Shown here: one piece after another, positions 61,829-64,000 of the stretch
Layout: each line of letters begins with the position of its first letter
How positions within the stretch are numbered: the first letter of the stretch is position 1
Program-made: the position numbers and the translations under genes
NCBI GenBank assembly: GCA_933822405.4
Contig: CAKOGP040001725.1
Coordinates: 62,001-126,000 of the forward strand
Source of the DNA: Cylindrotheca closterium
Lineage: Eukaryota; Bacillariophyta; Bacillariophyceae; Bacillariales; Bacillariaceae
DNA length: 64,000 nucleotides
Direction: 5' to 3'
The notes under the pieces: model-generated
Databases searched by the model: none
The model's input: the letters and a program-made list of their open reading frames with translations, nothing else
What the model was told of the DNA's origin: nothing

Positions 61829-62476
61829 TGTTAATTTTGACTGTTCAACATATTTCTATTCCTTTTGATTGTTGGACCATGCAACAAATCTGCATTGAAA
61901 TTTCATTCCCCTTTTTTGGCGACGGTGGGCGGGACAAGGAATGTGAAGAGTAGTTTGTTCTTGGGCTGTTGTGGTTATTGTTCATTGTTAATATTTTTCT
62001 ATAGACTGCATACTATTCAATAATCCAATGATGATGCGCAGATCATTTTTCTGACCTATAGGATGGGACCGATAAATCTGAAGATTGCAGTCTTGGTAGT
62101 ATGCACCGGGTATTATTGCTGGAACTAACGATGACGGTTACAAAGTCAAAATGTGGCACGAGTTCTAGGGGAAAAGCCAATGAATCAGCACATGCCTCAC
62201 CTAACATGCGCGTAGTCTCAGTTTTGTGGGAGTAGGCGGTCCCCCAAAACCTAAAGATTCATTCTGATTTTCTGTTGGAGAAGAGATGTCGACTTATTTA
62301 GGTCGCGTTCCCGCTGAAATTTCCCACCAGGGATGGAAACTCCATTTCAAAAGCATTTGCGAAACTGATTTATAATAACAAGGTCAAAAGGATCTCTTTA
62401 GATTGAATCATCAAAGATCTCACGGCGAAACTGAGCAAACGGCCCGATAGGCGCCTCTTTAAAACTACAATCCAAG
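61829..62476. other. Intergenic, no gene seen
   Basis: AT-rich spacer between two plus-strand genes; no palindrome or repeat of note. Confidence 0.5.
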
Positions 62477-64000
62477 ATGGTGATGACATTTCGTGGCTAC
62501 AAGGATGGCCACAAACCTGATCATGAAGTGGAGATTGAACAGACAGAAGGAATAAACGAAGTTGAAGTAATATCGACTGCTAGATGGGCATCCCTGGATC
62601 AATGCGGAAACGTCTATGGATCGCCACGAAGAGGGAAAGGATCCAAAAGGTCCTTACTGGATACGGATAGTGATGAGACTGATGAAGATGATACGTTCGA
62701 AGTAACAAAGGAACGAACTCAGAATTCACCACCAAAAGCATACAGAATGACAAAAGGTTGGTCCGGAATCAACGAAATCGATAGCTTTCTGAGCAGCATG
62801 GAAATGGGAGTTTCAAAGCCACTGCCAGAACCGATCGAAGAAAAAGAAGATGATGAAATCATGGTTTGCGAAAATTCGACAATCGCTACTGGGGACAATC
62901 ATCATAGAAGCTATGACGCACGACAACGTCTTGATGACACAATGTCTTCGTGCACAAGGTCATCACTAGATACAACGGACAAAGAAGATGGATTGTCACT
63001 AGATACGGCCGAAAAGAAAGAGAAAGCTGCAATGAAACAGGCAAATGTAAACGCTTCCAATCCGGTTACCAAAGAGAAACTCCGAGGTCAAGCTGACGAG
63101 GATGCAGAATCGGGAGCCGTGGCGCTCAAAGCAACCGAAGAAGAGCAAGTCGATGAACGTATCAAGGCTACCAAGAAACGAATATGCAAGCTTGTAATAT
63201 TGCTGGTTGCTGTTATCGTAATAATAATTACAATCCTTAATGTAAGCTCGGATAACGAAGATTCAACCGCAAGACTCAGTCGCTTTAATGAGACTGGATC
63301 CAATGAGGTTGGTGAGAATGCATCCAACCCACTTGACGATGGCGCAGACGGATCGACCCAGCCAGATGATGAGGGAGGATCCAGTCAGCCTGATATTCCC
63401 ACCCAACCAGTCGCCACAGATGATGACTACACCAATCCTGTGATCACCGTTGATCCATCAACATCGGATCCTTCTATGGCTAACCCATTGATGGCCAGAA
63501 TTCAATCAATGTATAATCAATATGGATTGGACCCCACTTCTTTAGATCCTTCTGCTGGGAACAACACTCCGCAACGTCGTGCCTTTTCCTGGTTGGTCCA
63601 GGACAATCAAAACCTGGATGACTCCACCCAAATGACACGGTACGCTCTTGCTGTCTTTTACTATTCTACAAATGCAGTACCAACTGCCTTTGATATGGAT
63701 CCAGACTCGTGGCAAATTGTTGACGGATGGTTGACGCAGGCAAGCTACTGTACGTGGTATGGAATCTTTTGTGATCTCCAAGGCCGTGTGGAATCCATTG
63801 AATTGCCCGAAAACTACTTGACTGGATCCTTAAATATCGAGCTGCGTATGTTGGAGGAGACTCTGTACCTCATTGATATCACGGATAACGCCATTGCAAT
63901 GTCCGGGTCGGACTATGATGTATTTTTGAACCTTGTGAACCTGGAAGAATTGTATGCTGACAACAACTACTTGGAGTCCGACAACGGTCTACCATCCCAA
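62477..64000 (+). CDS. LRR type II membrane protein, N-terminal 508 aa (runs off the window)
   Basis: The frame is open from ATG 62477 to the right edge (508 codons). The N-terminal 230 residues are acidic and disordered with Ser/Asp runs. One span (about 234-256: KLVILLVAVIVIIITIL) follows KKRI, giving type II topology with the C-terminus outside. An Asp/Ser/Pro-rich stalk leads to a plant-like LRR N-cap: QRRAFSWLVQDNQNLDDS, MTRYALAVFYYST, then TWYGIFCDLQGRVESIELPE and the first LRRs (LEETLYLIDITDNAI, LVNLEELYADNNYLE). This layout is that of the large diatom LRR membrane protein family. The ligand and any C-terminal domain lie outside the window. Confidence 0.88.
   Translation, partial: MVMTFRGYKDGHKPDHEVEIEQTEGINEVEVISTARWASLDQCGNVYGSPRRGKGSKRSLLDTDSDETDEDDTFEVTKERTQNSPPKAYRMTKGWSGINEIDSFLSSMEMGVSKPLPEPIEEKEDDEIMVCENSTIATGDNHHRSYDARQRLDDTMSSCTRSSLDTTDKEDGLSLDTAEKKEKAAMKQANVNASNPVTKEKLRGQADEDAESGAVALKATEEEQVDERIKATKKRICKLVILLVAVIVIIITILNVSSDNEDSTARLSRFNETGSNEVGENASNPLDDGADGSTQPDDEGGSSQPDIPTQPVATDDDYTNPVITVDPSTSDPSMANPLMARIQSMYNQYGLDPTSLDPSAGNNTPQRRAFSWLVQDNQNLDDSTQMTRYALAVFYYSTNAVPTAFDMDPDSWQIVDGWLTQASYCTWYGIFCDLQGRVESIELPENYLTGSLNIELRMLEETLYLIDITDNAIAMSGSDYDVFLNLVNLEELYADNNYLESDNGLPSQ

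Noticed and set aside
1..64000. Transposons, tRNA genes, CRISPR arrays or prophage parts
   Set aside because: No transposase, reverse transcriptase, integrase, terminal repeats, cloverleaf or spaced direct repeats were found on reading both strands, though a short tRNA could be missed by eye.

Overview
The window reads as nuclear DNA of a diatom, most likely a pennate one. Genes are intron-poor, and the introns are about 65-130 nt with GT..AG ends. Several proteins begin with signal or plastid-type presequences (one has an AFAP motif). There are many disordered Ser/Arg/Asp-rich proteins, a bifunctional guanylate cyclase/phosphodiesterase gene pair, a full-size ABCA transporter and a type II membrane LRR protein. 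I cannot name the species from the sequence. No tRNA, rRNA, CRISPR array or intact transposon was seen.

Layout. 1-5640: the end of an unknown gene, a small plastid-type protein, an EF-hand membrane protein and two tandem zinc-knuckle paralogs, one of which looks eroded. 7191-12342: a 1362-aa disordered protein with a 90-bp tandem repeat, then an NADH-cytochrome b5 reductase. 13377-24338: two tandem genes, each encoding H-NOX + HNOBA + class III guanylate cyclase + two PDEase_I domains in one chain. 24803-33651: a trans-sulfuration PLP enzyme, an EGY-like site-2-protease homolog lacking HExxH, an acidic tail-anchored repeat protein and a DUF1295 membrane reductase-like protein. 34580-37746: a tandem family of small proteins sharing an FMG-x-L ... 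DN module; a distant member lies at 54169-54927. 38393-41392: a secreted CIA30-domain protein and a disordered multi-pass membrane protein. 42529-50567: a six-exon ABCA transporter. 50866-53498: two tandem type II membrane cyclophilin-like proteins. 56324-58474: an arrestin protein with an inserted C2-like region. 59156-61828: a CHAT-protease/NB-ARC-like/IQ protein. 62477-end: the start of an LRR membrane protein.

How genes may work together. The GC-PDE pair is the clearest functional unit. A heme-type gas sensor, cGMP synthesis and cGMP hydrolysis are carried on one polypeptide, duplicated in tandem, with a 146-bp stretch identical between the copies. The CHAT protein joins an intact His/Cys dyad to a degenerate nucleotide-binding module and a calmodulin-type IQ motif, so it is a candidate regulated protease. 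The other genes look like ordinary neighbours rather than one pathway. Between genes the DNA is AT-rich with tetranucleotide repeats and an unexpectedly frequent TACCGGTA palindrome.
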